A model generated the notes under the pieces. That model searched no databases and was not told where the DNA came from. It saw only the letters and a program-made list of their open reading frames with translations. Shown here one piece after another: positions 8,714-18,132 of a stretch of DNA of 64,000 bases. Each line of letters starts with the position of its first letter. Positions within the stretch are counted from its first letter, which is position 1. The stretch is from Aeromonas rivuli. GTDB lineage: Bacteria; Pseudomonadota; Gammaproteobacteria; Enterobacterales; Aeromonadaceae. The DNA lies in assembly GCF_000820045.1 (NCBI RefSeq), contig NZ_CDBJ01000054.1, forward strand, positions 124,727 to 188,726, written 5' to 3'. Both the position numbers and the translations under genes were made by a program.

Positions 8714-9679
8714 TTATTTGCTTTTGTTGTCGATCATCACGGCGAGCAGTATCACGCTGGCCTTGGCGATCATCTGGTAATAGGAGGAGACGTCGAGCAG
8801 GTTGAGGGCATTGTTGAGGAAACCGATGATGAGCGCGCCTATCAGGGTGCCCATGATGCGCCCCTTGCCCCCCATCAGACTGGTGCCCCCCAGTACCACG
8901 GCGGCGATGGCGTCGAGTTCATACCCCATGCCCGCGGTGGGTTGTGCCGACGACAGGCGGGAGGTGACGATGAGGCCTGCCAGGGCGGAGAGGGCGCCGC
9001 AGATGGCATAGACCGCCAGCTTGACTCTGTCCACATTGATGCCGGAGAGGCGAGTGGCCGACTCGTTGCCGCCCAGGGCATAGATGTAGCGCCCCAGACG
9101 GGTGTGGTTGAGCAGGTACCAGGCGAGCAGGAAGACGATGGCCATCAGCCAGATCGGCACCGGCAGACCGAGCAGATAGCCGGTGCCGAGCCAGGCGAAG
9201 TGATCGGATCCTTCGCTGAAGCCGGTGGAGATGGGCCGCCCCTCGGTGTAGACCATGGTCACGCCGCGCAGGGCGGTCATGGTGACCAGGGTGGCGATGA
9301 AGGCTTGCACCTTGCCCTTGGCGATGATGAGACCGCTGACGCCGCCGAGCAGGGCACCGGCCCCCAGGGTGAGGGGGATGACCAGGGCGATGGGCAGCTC
9401 CATGGCGACCATGGTCGCGGCCAGGGCGCCGCACAGAGCCAGGACTGAGCCGACCGACAGATCGATGCCGGCGGTCAGGATGACCAGCGTCATGCCGACC
9501 GCCATGATGGCGTTGACCGAGGTCTGGCGCAGTATGTTGAGCAGGTTGTCGGCGGTGAAGAAGTTGGGGCTCAAGAAGGAGACCACGCCGATGAGCACCA
9601 GCAGCGCCACCAGGGATTTGTTCTCTATCCACCACTGCTTGCTCAGGAAGCCGGTGCGGGTCAGGGTCTGGGTTGTCAT
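8714..9679 (-). CDS. rbsC: Ribose ABC transporter permease
   Basis: 321 residues from ATG 9679, which overlaps the rbsA stop in an ATGA junction. The sequence is highly hydrophobic with 8-10 membrane segments. The BPD_transp_2 family signature is [19 protein letters not shown], and the late conserved block is [20 protein letters not shown]. It forms the membrane channel of the RbsABC importer. Confidence 0.95.
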   Translation of the reverse strand: MTTQTLTRTGFLSKQWWIENKSLVALLVLIGVVSFLSPNFFTADNLLNILRQTSVNAIMAVGMTLVILTAGIDLSVGSVLALCGALAATMVAMELPIALVIPLTLGAGALLGGVSGLIIAKGKVQAFIATLVTMTALRGVTMVYTEGRPISTGFSEGSDHFAWLGTGYLLGLPVPIWLMAIVFLLAWYLLNHTRLGRYIYALGGNESATRLSGINVDRVKLAVYAICGALSALAGLIVTSRLSSAQPTAGMGYELDAIAAVVLGGTSLMGGKGRIMGTLIGALIIGFLNNALNLLDVSSYYQMIAKASVILLAVMIDNKSK

Positions 9680-11199
9680 GAAATCGCCTCTTGTGCTACT
9701 TGCCACTGTTTTCCGACCGCCGCCGCCATCAGCTTCTCCTGATTGGCGTCTTTGGTATCAAATTCGGCGCTGATGCGCCCCTCGTGCATCACCAGGATGC
9801 GATCGCTCATGCCGAGCACTTCCGGCATCTCGGAGGAGACCAGGATGATGCTCATCCCCTCCTGCTTGAAGCGGTTGATGAGCTGGTAGATCTCTTTCTT
9901 GGCGCCGACGTCGACGCCGCGGGTCGGCTCATCGAGGATCAGCACCTTGGGACGGGTGAGCAGCCCCTTGGCGATGGCCACCTTCTGCTGGTTGCCACCG
10001 GAGAGCAGCTTGATGAGCTGTTCGGTGCTCGGGGTCTTGATGTTGAACAGACGCACATAGTCCTCTACCGCCTGACGCTCGGCCTTGCCGTCGATGCGGC
10101 CGCCCTTGTTGAATTCCCCAAGGGCGCACAGGCTCATGTTCTCCCGTACCGATAACTCCAGCACCAGGCCATCACCCTTGCGATCCTCCGAGATATAGGC
10201 AATGCCCGCGGCCAGACCATCGGCCGGGCTGCGGGGCCGGAGGGGCTGGCCGTCGACCTCGACCTGGCCGGCGCTCAGAGGGCTGGCGCCATAGATGAGC
10301 TTCATCAGCTCGGTGCGCCCTGATCCCATCAGGCCGCTGAAGCCGAGGATCTCACCCTGATGCAGGGTAAAGCTCACCTCGCGCACCCCGGGGCCCGCCA
10401 CGCCCTCGACCATCAGGCTGACGGGGCCAAGATCGCGGCTAAGACGCGGGTACTGCTCTTCCAGGCGACGGCCGACCATCATCTCGATGATCCTGTCTTC
10501 GTCGAGTTCACTCACCGGCTGCTCGCCAATCCACTTGCCATCGCGCAGTACCGTGACCCTGTCACAGATTTCGAAGACTTCTTTGAGACGATGGGAGATG
10601 TAGACGATGCCGCAGCCCTGGGCGCGCAGCTCGCGGATCACGGTGAACAGCTGCGCCGTCTCTGTGTCGGTGAGGGCGTCGGTGGGCTCGTCCATGATGA
10701 TGACGCTGGCATCGAACGACAGGGCCTTGGCTATCTCCACCATCTGCTGCTCGCCGATGGAGAGGTTGCCGAGCCGGGTGTCCGGCCTGTGCTTGACCCC
10801 GAGCCGCTGCAGCAGGGCGCCGGCGCGAGCACGCAACTGGCCATGGTCAATGTTGCCAAAGCGGGTGCGGGGCTCGCGGCCGAGGAAGATGTTGGCGGCG
10901 ATGGAGAGTTCCGGCAGCAGGTTCAGCTCCTGATGGATGATGCTGATCCCCTGATCCTGGGAGTCGCGGGGCCCCTTGAAACGTACCGGCTGACCGCGAT
11001 AACTGAGGGTGCCGCTGTCGGCCTGATAGATGCCGGTCAGCACCTTCATCAGGGTGGATTTACCCGCCCCATTCTCGCCGAGCAGGGCCATCACCTCACC
11101 GGGATAGACCTTGAGCCCCGCCTCGTCGAGGGCCCGTACTCCGGGGAAGGTCTTGACGATGCCGCCAAGCTCGAGGATGGGGATAGGGGTTGTGCTCAT
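9676..11199 (-). CDS. rbsA: Ribose ABC transporter ATP-binding protein
   Basis: 507 residues from ATG 11199, with AAGGAG just upstream. There are two fused ABC domains. The first has Walker [10 protein letters not shown], signature [15 protein letters not shown] and Walker [14 protein letters not shown]. The second has a degenerate Walker A ([10 protein letters not shown]), signature [15 protein letters not shown] and Walker [17 protein letters not shown]. This asymmetry is normal for RbsA, MglA and XylG. It powers ribose import with RbsC and RbsB. Confidence 0.95.
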   Translation of the reverse strand: MSTTPIPILELGGIVKTFPGVRALDEAGLKVYPGEVMALLGENGAGKSTLMKVLTGIYQADSGTLSYRGQPVRFKGPRDSQDQGISIIHQELNLLPELSIAANIFLGREPRTRFGNIDHGQLRARAGALLQRLGVKHRPDTRLGNLSIGEQQMVEIAKALSFDASVIIMDEPTDALTDTETAQLFTVIRELRAQGCGIVYISHRLKEVFEICDRVTVLRDGKWIGEQPVSELDEDRIIEMMVGRRLEEQYPRLSRDLGPVSLMVEGVAGPGVREVSFTLHQGEILGFSGLMGSGRTELMKLIYGASPLSAGQVEVDGQPLRPRSPADGLAAGIAYISEDRKGDGLVLELSVRENMSLCALGEFNKGGRIDGKAERQAVEDYVRLFNIKTPSTEQLIKLLSGGNQQKVAIAKGLLTRPKVLILDEPTRGVDVGAKKEIYQLINRFKQEGMSIILVSSEMPEVLGMSDRILVMHEGRISAEFDTKDANQEKLMAAAVGKQWQVAQEAIS

Positions 11200-11216
11200 C
11201 TTGGCTCCTTGGGCAG

Positions 11217-11636
11217 TCAAAAGGCGACGCCGGCGCAGAGGATCAGGTTGGCGTAGGGAGTGACCTCGCCGCTGCGCACTATCGCCTTGCTGGCCTGGCT
11301 ACGGATTTTGAACGCCTCGTGAGAGAGGTAGTCGATGGTGATGGGCTTGCCCTGATCCCGCGCATGGGCCTCCAGCTGATCGAGCAGCGCCTGATGGGTG
11401 AGGGGGCTGACCGATTTGAGTTCGCTGGCGAGCAGGACTCGCTCCACCACCAGATCGGTGAGCAGGGCGCCGAGCACGGTTTCCAGACTCGGGGTGCCGG
11501 GGATCAGCGCCAGGTCGATACGTTCCGGGCCCAGGGGAATGGGGAGTCCGGCGTCGCACACCACTATCTCGTCGGTATGCCCCATCCGGGCCACCAGGGC
11601 GCTCAGGGGGGCATTGAGCAGCTTGCCTCGTTTCAT
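11217..11636 (-). CDS. rbsD: D-ribose pyranase
   Basis: 139 residues from ATG 11636 ([22 protein letters not shown]). The conserved catalytic His is in RMGHTDEI, and the block [24 protein letters not shown] is typical of RbsD/FucU mutarotases. It converts beta-pyranose to beta-furanose ribose so that ribokinase can use it. It is the first gene of rbsDACBKR, directly downstream of the operator region. Confidence 0.94.
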   Translation of the reverse strand: MKRGKLLNAPLSALVARMGHTDEIVVCDAGLPIPLGPERIDLALIPGTPSLETVLGALLTDLVVERVLLASELKSVSPLTHQALLDQLEAHARDQGKPITIDYLSHEAFKIRSQASKAIVRSGEVTPYANLILCAGVAF

Positions 11637-11681
11637 ACAGCACCTCATCAGGCGAGAGCCTGCGTCTCTGTGTTGAAGTAG

Positions 11682-11706
11682 GCAACCGGTTACGCAACCG
11701 GTTGCG
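11682..11706. promoter_or_regulatory. Tandem LacI-type operator for rbsDACBKR
   Basis: Two copies of GCAACCGGTT in tandem, 15 bases apart (11682 and about 11695). The second is extended to the full palindrome GCAACCGGTTGC and the first is nearly so. It lies 46-70 bases before the rbsD start, the usual place for a LacI-family operator. RbsR binding is inferred from position and symmetry. Confidence 0.7.
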
Positions 11707-11762
11707 TGGTGGGTGGAAGGTAGGCGTTAATCGTTGCTGGATCCAGTGATCAGTAACGAAAG

Positions 11763-11778
11763 TGTGAAAACGATCTCA
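11763..11778. promoter_or_regulatory. Possible CRP site upstream of the ribose operon
   Basis: TGTGA, six bases, TCTCA: nine of ten positions of the CRP consensus TGTGA-N6-TCACA. It lies about 60 bases upstream of the RbsR operator. Catabolite activation of rbs operons is known in E. coli; binding here is inferred. Confidence 0.45.
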
Positions 11779-11798
11779 ATGGTGGGGGATTCGAGGTG

Positions 11799-11815
11799 AA
11801 AAAGCGGGTGCCCGC
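11799..11815 (-). terminator. Intrinsic terminator of the glutathione S-transferase gene
   Basis: On the minus strand, a short GC stem (GCGG and CCGC arms) is followed by five T, about 20 bases past the stop of the gene at 11838. Confidence 0.55.
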
Positions 11816-11837
11816 ACGCAGGCTCCCGCGCTGGGGA

Positions 11838-12455
11838 TCAGATGGCAAGTGCCTGCTGCACGGCAGAGCGGGCCAGCATCCGGCGACTGTGCGCCGCCAC
11901 CTTGGGAAATTCATCGATGGCCACGCCATCGCTCTTGAGCCAGCTGGCCACCACGAACAGATAGATATCGGCCAGGCTGAATTGCTCCCCCAGCACCCAG
12001 GGACCGACCAGATAGTGGTTTTCTATCTCGGCGAAACCATCGCGCATGTTTTGCGGCATCTTGGCCTTCATGGCGGCGATGGCATGCTCGTCATCGGCCC
12101 AGCGGCTGCCACGGCGCCCGTGGGCATGGGAGATATGCAGGGTGGCGGCGAGGAAGAGGTTGACCTCCTGCATCCTGGCCAGCAGGAAAAAGTCCTGCAG
12201 TGGTGCCAGCTTCGCGGTTGGGAAGCGCTGCGCCACATAGAGCAGCAGGGCCGGGGTCTCGGTCAAGACGCCATGCTCGGTGACCAGAGCCGGCACCCGC
12301 CCCTTGGGGTTGATGGCCAGATACTCTGGGCTGCGCTGCTCACCGGCAGCGAGATCAAGCTGCTTGATCTGGTGTGGGGCACCGGCTTCCACCAGGGCGA
12401 TACGTACCGCCATGGCACAGGTGCCGGGGGCGAGATAGAGGGTCAGTTCAGACAT
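11838..12455 (-). CDS. Glutathione S-transferase family protein
   Basis: 205 residues from ATG 12455, with AAGGAG upstream. The N-terminal thioredoxin-like domain has YLAPGTCAMAVRIAL, the NPKGRVPAL cis-proline loop and LTETPALLLYVAQRF, where the glutathione-binding acidic/Ser pair (normally ES) is ET. The C-terminal helical domain has GEQFSLADIYLFV, the conserved N-capping box. Overall it resembles beta-class GstA. A detoxification or redox role is likely but the substrate is unknown. The gene is monocistronic. Confidence 0.85.
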   Translation of the reverse strand: MSELTLYLAPGTCAMAVRIALVEAGAPHQIKQLDLAAGEQRSPEYLAINPKGRVPALVTEHGVLTETPALLLYVAQRFPTAKLAPLQDFFLLARMQEVNLFLAATLHISHAHGRRGSRWADDEHAIAAMKAKMPQNMRDGFAEIENHYLVGPWVLGEQFSLADIYLFVVASWLKSDGVAIDEFPKVAAHSRRMLARSAVQQALAI

Positions 12456-12698
12456 TGCTGTTCTCCTTGGGTTAGGGGGCTGGGCGCACAAGGCTGGGGG
12501 ACGCCGACCATCAAATGGGTCTTGGGCATGCTACCCCCATGCCGGGCAGGGGCCAAGTCGGCGCTGACGAACACCATTAATCTGGCTGATCATCGAACGG
12601 TCAAAATGGTGAGCCGCTCGGCCGTTGGCCTGTGAAATCAATGGCTTTATGAACGGCAGATAACAGGAAAAACGGCTACGCATGCCCGGTCAAATCGC

Positions 12699-12704
12699 TA
12701 TAAT
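12699..12704 (+). promoter_or_regulatory. Probable -10 box for the membrane protein gene at 12731
   Basis: A consensus TATAAT 27 bases before the most upstream ATG considered. The -35 region is poor. Confidence 0.35.
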
Positions 12705-12730
12705 GTGCCACCTTGGATCAGTGGTTTTCG

Positions 12731-13498
12731 ATGTTGGATAGTCAATTGAGTAATAGAATGCGGATCGGCGGCTCTCTCGAGGAGTCCATGAGCAAAGGGT
12801 ATCGGCTCGATGTAAGGGCAATACTGCAAGAGAGTTGGCAACAGACCCGCAGCAATGGATTGGGGATGTTGCTGGCCATCATGGGCGTCATGGCAATCTG
12901 GATCCTGCTCAGCAATGTGCTGCTCGCCCCCTTGCTCGAGAGTGAGAAGGAGGGCCTCGATAGCGCCATGTTTATCAGCTTGCTGATCACAGTGGTGATG
13001 GCACCCATGAGCTCGGCCCTCGATATGCTGGGGCTGCAGCAGGCGATCGGGGTGCGGGCCCGCGCCAGCCAGGTGTTCGATTTCTTCCGTCACTTTCTGC
13101 GTCTAGCCTTGCTCAGCCTGCTCGGCAGCCTGTTGACCAGTCTGTTTGGCCCCCTGTTCGATCTGTTGGGACTGCCCATGATGCTGGCCCTTATCCCCTC
13201 CGCATTGGTTGGCATGGGATTGCTGTTTACCGTGCCGCTGGTGCTGGAGCGGGGTCTGAGTCCGGCTCAGGCGATCCTGGTGTCGCTCAAGGTGTTTGCG
13301 CGCGGTTGGCCCTCGCTGTTATTGCTCCACGGCATCATGCTGGGACTCTGCCTGCTGGCCATGATCCCCATGGGATTGGGGCTTATCTGGGTAGCCCCCC
13401 TCTATTTCAACTGCAAAGGCATCCTCTACCGGGAGCTGTGCGGCGTCGCGGTGGAAGTGAGCGAGGCGCCCACGGCGGCGGATCATTTCAATGCATAA
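12731..13498 (+). CDS. Polytopic inner-membrane protein of unknown function
   Basis: 255 residues if it starts at ATG 12731. The start is uncertain: ATG 12788 has GGAG three bases upstream and begins MSKGYRLDVRAILQESW. The sequence is mostly hydrophobic, with about five or six membrane segments (NGLGMLLAIMGVMAIWILLS, FISLLITVVMAPM, LALLSLLGSLLTSLFG, LALIPSALVGMGLLFTVPLVL, LLLLHGIMLGLCLLAMI). It overall resembles integral proteins with a repeated membrane-helix layout, but I recognise no named family. The next gene follows after 9 bases, so the two are an operon and may share an envelope function (inference). Confidence 0.65.
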   Translation: MLDSQLSNRMRIGGSLEESMSKGYRLDVRAILQESWQQTRSNGLGMLLAIMGVMAIWILLSNVLLAPLLESEKEGLDSAMFISLLITVVMAPMSSALDMLGLQQAIGVRARASQVFDFFRHFLRLALLSLLGSLLTSLFGPLFDLLGLPMMLALIPSALVGMGLLFTVPLVLERGLSPAQAILVSLKVFARGWPSLLLLHGIMLGLCLLAMIPMGLGLIWVAPLYFNCKGILYRELCGVAVEVSEAPTAADHFNA

Positions 13499-13507
13499 GG
13501 ATTTGAC

Positions 13508-14179
13508 ATGAAAAGGCTTTTAACGTGCCTGATGGTGGGGGGAGCCTTGCTGCCAGCGCCGCTGTTGGCGCAATCCCTGGTGCTCGATTACGGCACCTTC
13601 TATGGCCATATGAAGACGGAGCGCAAGGCTGACTTCGGCCTGGCCAGACTCGGTTTCTATTTGCGGGACTCGGAGACGGGGCAACCCTGTCTGGCGCAGT
13701 CGGTACGCATCCACAGCGACAACAGGGACAGGCCCGCGGAGGTCGCAGCCGACGGTGGCCTGACTCTGCCGTTTGATGAGCAGGTCTATCTCGACAAGGG
13801 CAAGGTGCTGCTCGAGATGGACGCGCCCCATGAGCGCTGCGATCTGTCGGTACAGGTGATGGCCAGTCTCAAGCCTGACAGTGAAGGGCGGGTTGCCCTG
13901 AGCGAGATCGCGGCCGCCCAGCGGGACATGCAGGCCCTGCTCGACAAGATGGCGGGTATGGTCGGCAAACACTTTCTGCCCGAGGTGGCTGGCGTGCGGG
14001 TATCCCTTGCACCTGTGAGCGGCACCGCCTATCTGGACAAGGGGAGTGAGCAGCTGGCTCTGCCCTGGAAAGAGGGCTCTCTGCTGCTGGGCAATGCCCA
14101 GCTGTCTGCGTTCGAAGGGGGCACCCTGCAACCCAATGGTGAACTGATCCGGCTCACTCCCTGGTTGCACAAGGGCTGA
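13508..14179 (+). CDS. Secreted protein, DUF2987-like
   Basis: 223 residues; AAGGA sits before the ATG. A clear Sec signal peptide (about residues 1-21, ending LLAQS) is followed by LVLDYGTFYGHMKTERKADFGLARLGFYLRD and then GQPCLAQSVRIHS. This pattern (FYgxxK...GxPCxLxSxxI) recalls the DUF2987 periplasmic family found near ttcA in related bacteria. Two cysteines (in QPCL and ERCD) may form a disulfide. The function is unknown. It is co-transcribed with the upstream membrane protein. Confidence 0.6.
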   Translation: MKRLLTCLMVGGALLPAPLLAQSLVLDYGTFYGHMKTERKADFGLARLGFYLRDSETGQPCLAQSVRIHSDNRDRPAEVAADGGLTLPFDEQVYLDKGKVLLEMDAPHERCDLSVQVMASLKPDSEGRVALSEIAAAQRDMQALLDKMAGMVGKHFLPEVAGVRVSLAPVSGTAYLDKGSEQLALPWKEGSLLLGNAQLSAFEGGTLQPNGELIRLTPWLHKG

Positions 14180-14204
14180 CCATGGCCCGGTGAGTTGTGA
14201 GAGT

Positions 14205-14233
14205 AAAAAAGGAGCGCCTCGGCGCTCCTTTTT
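14205..14233. terminator. Bidirectional intrinsic terminator
   Basis: An A-run, then GGAGCGCC and GGCGCTCC arms around a two-base tip, then a T-run. It lies between the convergent DUF2987-like gene and ttcA. Confidence 0.85.
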
Positions 14234-14280
14234 GACAGGCTGATGCTGCTCTGAAACAGCGTGAGTGCCAAGGGCCGCGC

Positions 14281-15189
14281 CTAGCGAACCTCAATCACAT
14301 CCAGCCTGTCCATCTCGTCGATGTTGAGCAGGGGAGCCGTCGGCAGCTCGGGGGGATCGAATGCCTTGTCGCCGCCATCTATGATGCCGGAGTCGCGGTT
14401 GATGCTCTTGAAATCGAACAGCTTGTGATCGAGCAGGTGACTCGGCACCACATCCTGAATGGCGGTGAACATGGTTTCGATACGGCCCGGGAAGCGGCGA
14501 TCCCAATCCTGCATCATCTGCTTGATCGCCTTGCGCTGCAGGTTCTCCTGGGAGCCACAGAGGTTGCAAGGAATGATGGGGAACTCCTTGATCTCGGCGT
14601 AGCGCGCCAGATCCTTCTCCTTGCAGTAGGCGAGGGGGCGGATGACCACGTTCTTGCCATCGTCACTCACCAGCTTGGGCGGCATGGACTTGAGCTTGCC
14701 ACCGTAGAACATGTTGAGGAACAGCGTCTCGAGAATGTCGTCTCTGTGATGGCCGAGGGCTATCTTGGTGCAACCCAGCTCCAGGGCGCGGCGATAGAGG
14801 ATGCCGCGACGCAGTCGTGAGCAGAGGGCGCAGGTGGTCTTGCCTTCGGGCACCTTCTCTTTGACGATGGCGTAGGTATCTTCCTCGACCACTTCGAAGG
14901 GAACACCCAGCTCAGCCAGATAGGCGGGCAGTATGTGCTCTGGGAAGCCTGGCTGCTTCTGATCCAGGTTGACGGCGATGAGGTCGAAATGGATGGGGGC
15001 ACTGGCCTGCAGGCTCAGCAGTATGTCGAGCATACCGTAGCTGTCCTTGCCGCCAGAGAGGCAGACCATCACCTTGTCACCCTCTTCAATCATGTTGAAG
15101 TCGGCGATGGCCTGACCTACGTTGCGCCTGAGGCGCTTCTGCAGCTTGTTGAAACTGTATTTATCTTTGGTGTTCAGCTCTTGCACCAT
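14281..15189 (-). CDS. ttcA: tRNA cytidine(32) 2-sulfurtransferase TtcA
   Basis: 302 residues. The PP-loop ATP site SGGKDS is at 45-50. Two CxxC motifs (C120/C123 in CALC and C208/C211 in CNLC) hold the [4Fe-4S] cluster and catalytic cysteines of TtcA. GHHRDD is the family's ATP-contact motif. It thiolates C32 in a subset of tRNAs. It lies beside uspE and fnr, an order conserved in Vibrio. No truncation is seen. Confidence 0.95.
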   Translation of the reverse strand: MVQELNTKDKYSFNKLQKRLRRNVGQAIADFNMIEEGDKVMVCLSGGKDSYGMLDILLSLQASAPIHFDLIAVNLDQKQPGFPEHILPAYLAELGVPFEVVEEDTYAIVKEKVPEGKTTCALCSRLRRGILYRRALELGCTKIALGHHRDDILETLFLNMFYGGKLKSMPPKLVSDDGKNVVIRPLAYCKEKDLARYAEIKEFPIIPCNLCGSQENLQRKAIKQMMQDWDRRFPGRIETMFTAIQDVVPSHLLDHKLFDFKSINRDSGIIDGGDKAFDPPELPTAPLLNIDEMDRLDVIEVR

Positions 15190-15256
15190 GACCTCAAACC
15201 CGGGACAAAAATAAGCGGCTTATTATAGCCATGTCCCGGGGGAGGGCAAGGATGCG

Positions 15257-16204
15257 TTACGGTTGGCTCGACTTCGTCTCGACCGGGCATTGATAGTCGG
15301 TCGGCTTGAGGATCAGGATGTCGCAGGGCAAGCGGTCTATCACCTGCTCGGCCGTGTTGCCGAGCAAGGCGGCCGAGAGGCCGGTACGGCCAACGCTGCC
15401 CATGATCATCAGACTCGCTTTGAGCTCCTCGGCCAGATCCGGCAGCACCTCTTCGGGCAAGCCTTCGGCGACCTTGGTCCAGAGGTGGTTTATCTGATAT
15501 TTGTCGGCATGGGCGAGCAGCAGGGACTCATGATGCCGGCGGATCGCCTCGTTGTAGGCGTGGGGATCGAACTCGGGCAGCTCGATGGCGACATTGACAG
15601 GGGTGCCAGGGAAGGTATTGACCAGATAGAGGCTGGCGCCGAGCAGGTCGGCGACCCCCATCCCCTCCTCCGTGATGCGATCATTGAGATCCTGCTGCTC
15701 CTTGTCATCACTCGAACAGTTGATGGCGGCGATGATATTGCCGCCCCGCTGCCAATGACCCTCTTTTACCAACAATACCGGGCAGGGGCACTTGCGCAGC
15801 AGATGCCAGTCGGTGGGGGTGAAGATGAAGGTCTGCAGGAAGTTGTGGTGATGGGTCGCCTTGACCACCAGATCATGTTTGCCGTTGAGCACCTCCTGAA
15901 TGACGGACTCGAAGGGACGGCTGTGCCAGATGACCTTGACCTCACACTGCATGCCCCTGGCACGATAGGGGGTGAGGATCTCGTCCAGCCACTCCTGACG
16001 TTGACTGATGACGCCGGCGCGCATCTCGTCACGCTCCTCGCTCGAGAGCATGGCGGTCATCTCATACGAGAAGTCGTAGATGGTCAATAACAGGGTCAGC
16101 TGTGCGTCTGTTTCCAGCTCGGCTACTTTGACTGCGCGCTCGAGTGCAATTTGGCGCTCTTGTTCCGGGTTGATAACTACCAGGATTTTTCGGTACTTGA
16201 CCAT
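15257..16204 (-). CDS. uspE: Universal stress protein E
   Basis: 315 residues from ATG 16204 (MVKYRKILVVINPEQERQ), with GGAGGAG just upstream. It has two tandem Usp domains: the first ends with CPCPVLLVKEG (about residue 145), and the second has the nucleotide loop MIMGSVGRTGLSAALLGNTAEQVI. This double-domain layout and the position next to fnr are those of UspE (YdaA). It is a cytoplasmic stress and motility/aggregation factor. FNR control is likely from family knowledge. Confidence 0.93.
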   Translation of the reverse strand: MVKYRKILVVINPEQERQIALERAVKVAELETDAQLTLLLTIYDFSYEMTAMLSSEERDEMRAGVISQRQEWLDEILTPYRARGMQCEVKVIWHSRPFESVIQEVLNGKHDLVVKATHHHNFLQTFIFTPTDWHLLRKCPCPVLLVKEGHWQRGGNIIAAINCSSDDKEQQDLNDRITEEGMGVADLLGASLYLVNTFPGTPVNVAIELPEFDPHAYNEAIRRHHESLLLAHADKYQINHLWTKVAEGLPEEVLPDLAEELKASLMIMGSVGRTGLSAALLGNTAEQVIDRLPCDILILKPTDYQCPVETKSSQP

Positions 16205-16286
16205 GGGCTCCTCCTTGGACAAAAGACCAATGATGACAGGCCTTTAGCTTTTATAGCTTAGCGTAGGAGAAGCAGTAATGACGTGG

Positions 16287-16321
16287 GCCGGATCAAATTA
16301 TTGGGGTCAACTTGATCCGGC
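16287..16321. repeat. Perfect 10-bp inverted repeat between fnr and uspE
   Basis: GCCGGATCAA (16287-16296) and its exact complement TTGATCCGGC (16312-16321) are separated by 15 bases. There is no T-run on the minus strand after it. It may be an operator or an attenuator-type hairpin rather than a terminator. Confidence 0.5.
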
Positions 16322-16340
16322 GCAAGAGAAGAGTCTGTGA

Positions 16341-17096
16341 TCAGGCGCAGGGCTGGCGAGGGGTGCCGGCCATGGTGGCGAGGGCATTGTGATTGAGCAC
16401 GGTAATGTATTTGCCTTTGACCGCAATGAGCTCTGACTTCTGGAAGCGACCCAGCAGCCGGCTGATGGTCTCGACGGTCAACCCCAGATAATTGCCGATG
16501 TCGCCCCGGGTCATGGAGAGACGAAACTCCTTGGCGGAGAAACCACGCTCGGAGAAGCGCTGGGAGAGGTTGCTCAGGAAGGCCGCGAGGCGCTCCTCGG
16601 CATTCTTCTTGGAGAGCAGCAGTATCATCTCCTGATCCCCCATGATCTCGTTGCTCATCAACCGCATGATCTGCTGGCGCAGCTTGGGCATCTTGCCGGA
16701 AAGATCGTCGAGGACATCGAAGGGGATCTCGCACACCATGGCCGTTTCCAGCGCCTGGGCGAAGGAGGGATGGATGTGCTTGTTGATGGCATCAAACCCG
16801 ACCAGATCACCCGCGAGGTGGAAGGCGGTGATCTGCTCGTCCCCTTGCTCTGTGATGGTGTAAGACTTGATGGTCCCGGAGCGGATGGCGTAGAGGGATT
16901 TCAGCTCGTCGCCAGCCTTGAACAGCTCTTCACCTTTCTGAATAGGCTTCTTGCGCTCAATGATGCTGTCGAGCTGATCCAGTTCGCTGTCATTGAGGCT
17001 GAAGGGAATGCAGAGCTGGCTGATGCTGCAATCCTGGCAATGAATTGCACAGCCACCGCTCTGAATACGTCTGCCAGGTTTCTTGTCCGGGATCAT
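16341..17096 (-). CDS. fnr: FNR-type oxygen-responsive transcription regulator
   Basis: 251 residues. Cluster ligands are C20, C23 and C29 in the N-terminus plus C122 (VCEIPF), exactly the four of E. coli Fnr; an extra Cys is at 16. The cAMP-fold core includes [13 protein letters not shown]. The C-terminal HTH holds [32 protein letters not shown], with the E..SR recognition residues for TTGAT half-sites. It senses O2 through the [4Fe-4S] cluster. It sits downstream of the cbb3 oxidase cluster with a perfect FNR box in front of it, so autoregulation is expected. Confidence 0.95.
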   Translation of the reverse strand: MIPDKKPGRRIQSGGCAIHCQDCSISQLCIPFSLNDSELDQLDSIIERKKPIQKGEELFKAGDELKSLYAIRSGTIKSYTITEQGDEQITAFHLAGDLVGFDAINKHIHPSFAQALETAMVCEIPFDVLDDLSGKMPKLRQQIMRLMSNEIMGDQEMILLLSKKNAEERLAAFLSNLSQRFSERGFSAKEFRLSMTRGDIGNYLGLTVETISRLLGRFQKSELIAVKGKYITVLNHNALATMAGTPRQPCA

Positions 17097-17112
17097 AGGC
17101 TCATTTGAATAA

Positions 17113-17126
17113 TTGATTTATATCAA
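17113..17126. promoter_or_regulatory. FNR box upstream of fnr
   Basis: TTGAT, four bases, ATCAA: an exact match to the FNR consensus. It lies 17-30 bases before the fnr ATG. So close to the start it most likely represses (autoregulation). Confidence 0.8.
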
Positions 17127-17164
17127 TCAAGTCTACCACCAACCCATCCATTTTGGATAGGGTT

Positions 17165-17851
17165 TCAAAGGGATGCCAGGCCGACCCAGAGGGTGTGCAG
17201 ACCATAGGCAATCAACAGCAAAGCGCCGGTGAGACGCAGGCTGCGCAGGGTGAGCCAATATCGCAGTCTGTCCGCCAGGCCACCCAGGGCAAACAGGGTG
17301 GGCAGTGTGCCTATGCCGAAACAGAGCATGATGAGGGCGCCCTTGGTGGCGGAGCCTGCCGCCGCACTCCAGGTCAGCATGGAATAGACCAGGCCGCAGG
17401 GCAGCCAACCCCACACCATGCCAAAAGGCAGCGCCTGGAGTGGATGGCGGAAGGGGAGGAACTTGCCTGCCAGTGGCCTGAGCCTGGGCCAGAGCCGGGC
17501 GCCGAGCCGCTCGAGCAGCAATATTCCCTGCCACCAGCCAGCCAAATAAAGCCCCAGGGCTATCATGAGCCCCCCGGCGAACAAGCGCAGATAGAGCAGA
17601 GCCTGCTTGCCCGCCCCCAACTCCCCCGTGGTGGCAAGCAGACCGCCCACCAGGGCGCCAGCCATCACATAGCTGAGGATGCGACCCAGATTGTAATAGA
17701 GCAGATAGCTGAGCCGGCCTGTGAAATGCTGCTGCGCTGGCGGAATGGCCATGGAGAGCGCAGCCGAGACACCGCCGCACATGCCGATGCAGTGGCCTGC
17801 CCCGGCGAGTCCGACCAGCAGAGCCCCCAGCAGATCAAGGTTGGTGGTCAT
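17165..17851 (-). CDS. SafE/CcoI-associated membrane protein (cytochrome oxidase copper maturation cluster)
   Basis: 228 residues from ATG 17851 (MTTNLDLLGALLVGLAGAGHCIGMCGGVS), overlapping the end of ccoS by 17 bases; ATG 17896 would overlap more. It has about six membrane helices. The HCIGMCGG motif near the N-terminus and LPCGLVYSML in the middle are hallmarks of the small family placed beside ccoS/ccoI and usually annotated as sulfite exporter TauE/SafE or heavy-metal transport. The paired Cys and His in helices suggest copper handling for the cbb3 oxidase (inference). Confidence 0.8.
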   Translation of the reverse strand: MTTNLDLLGALLVGLAGAGHCIGMCGGVSAALSMAIPPAQQHFTGRLSYLLYYNLGRILSYVMAGALVGGLLATTGELGAGKQALLYLRLFAGGLMIALGLYLAGWWQGILLLERLGARLWPRLRPLAGKFLPFRHPLQALPFGMVWGWLPCGLVYSMLTWSAAAGSATKGALIMLCFGIGTLPTLFALGGLADRLRYWLTLRSLRLTGALLLIAYGLHTLWVGLASL

Positions 17852-18023
17852 CGGATGGGCGCTTGCTGGTTGTGGTTGACGTGGCGTCTTCATCAAACAG
17901 GATGTTGGAGCCCTGGCGATCGAGATCCTCGAACTGCTCCGAGCGTATGGCCCAGAAGAAGACGAACACGGCGATGACCACGAACAGGATGGCGATGGGG
18001 ATCAGAATGAAGATGATGTTCAT
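17835..18023 (-). CDS. ccoS: Cbb3-type oxidase assembly protein CcoS
   Basis: 62 residues. A single N-terminal membrane helix (IIFILIPIAILFVVIAVFVFFWAI) is followed by the CcoS signature RSEQFEDLDRQGSNILFDED. CcoS is needed for heme and copper insertion into CcoN. It lies 109 bases after ccoI in the same direction and overlaps the next gene. Confidence 0.92.
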   Translation of the reverse strand: MNIIFILIPIAILFVVIAVFVFFWAIRSEQFEDLDRQGSNILFDEDATSTTTSKRPSDDHQP

Positions 18024-18132
18024 GGGGCAAGCCTTGCGATGGGAGTGGCCGGGGTCATGGTAAACGAGTTGTCAGCCAAGATCCTGCTTGACGCAGTGAG
18101 TCGTGAAACTGCATTTGCATGGGCAATCTCCT

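Noticed and set aside
7808..9448. 546-residue frame antisense to rbsB and rbsC
   Set aside because: Spans two real genes, with Gly/His-rich low-complexity composition typical of shadows.
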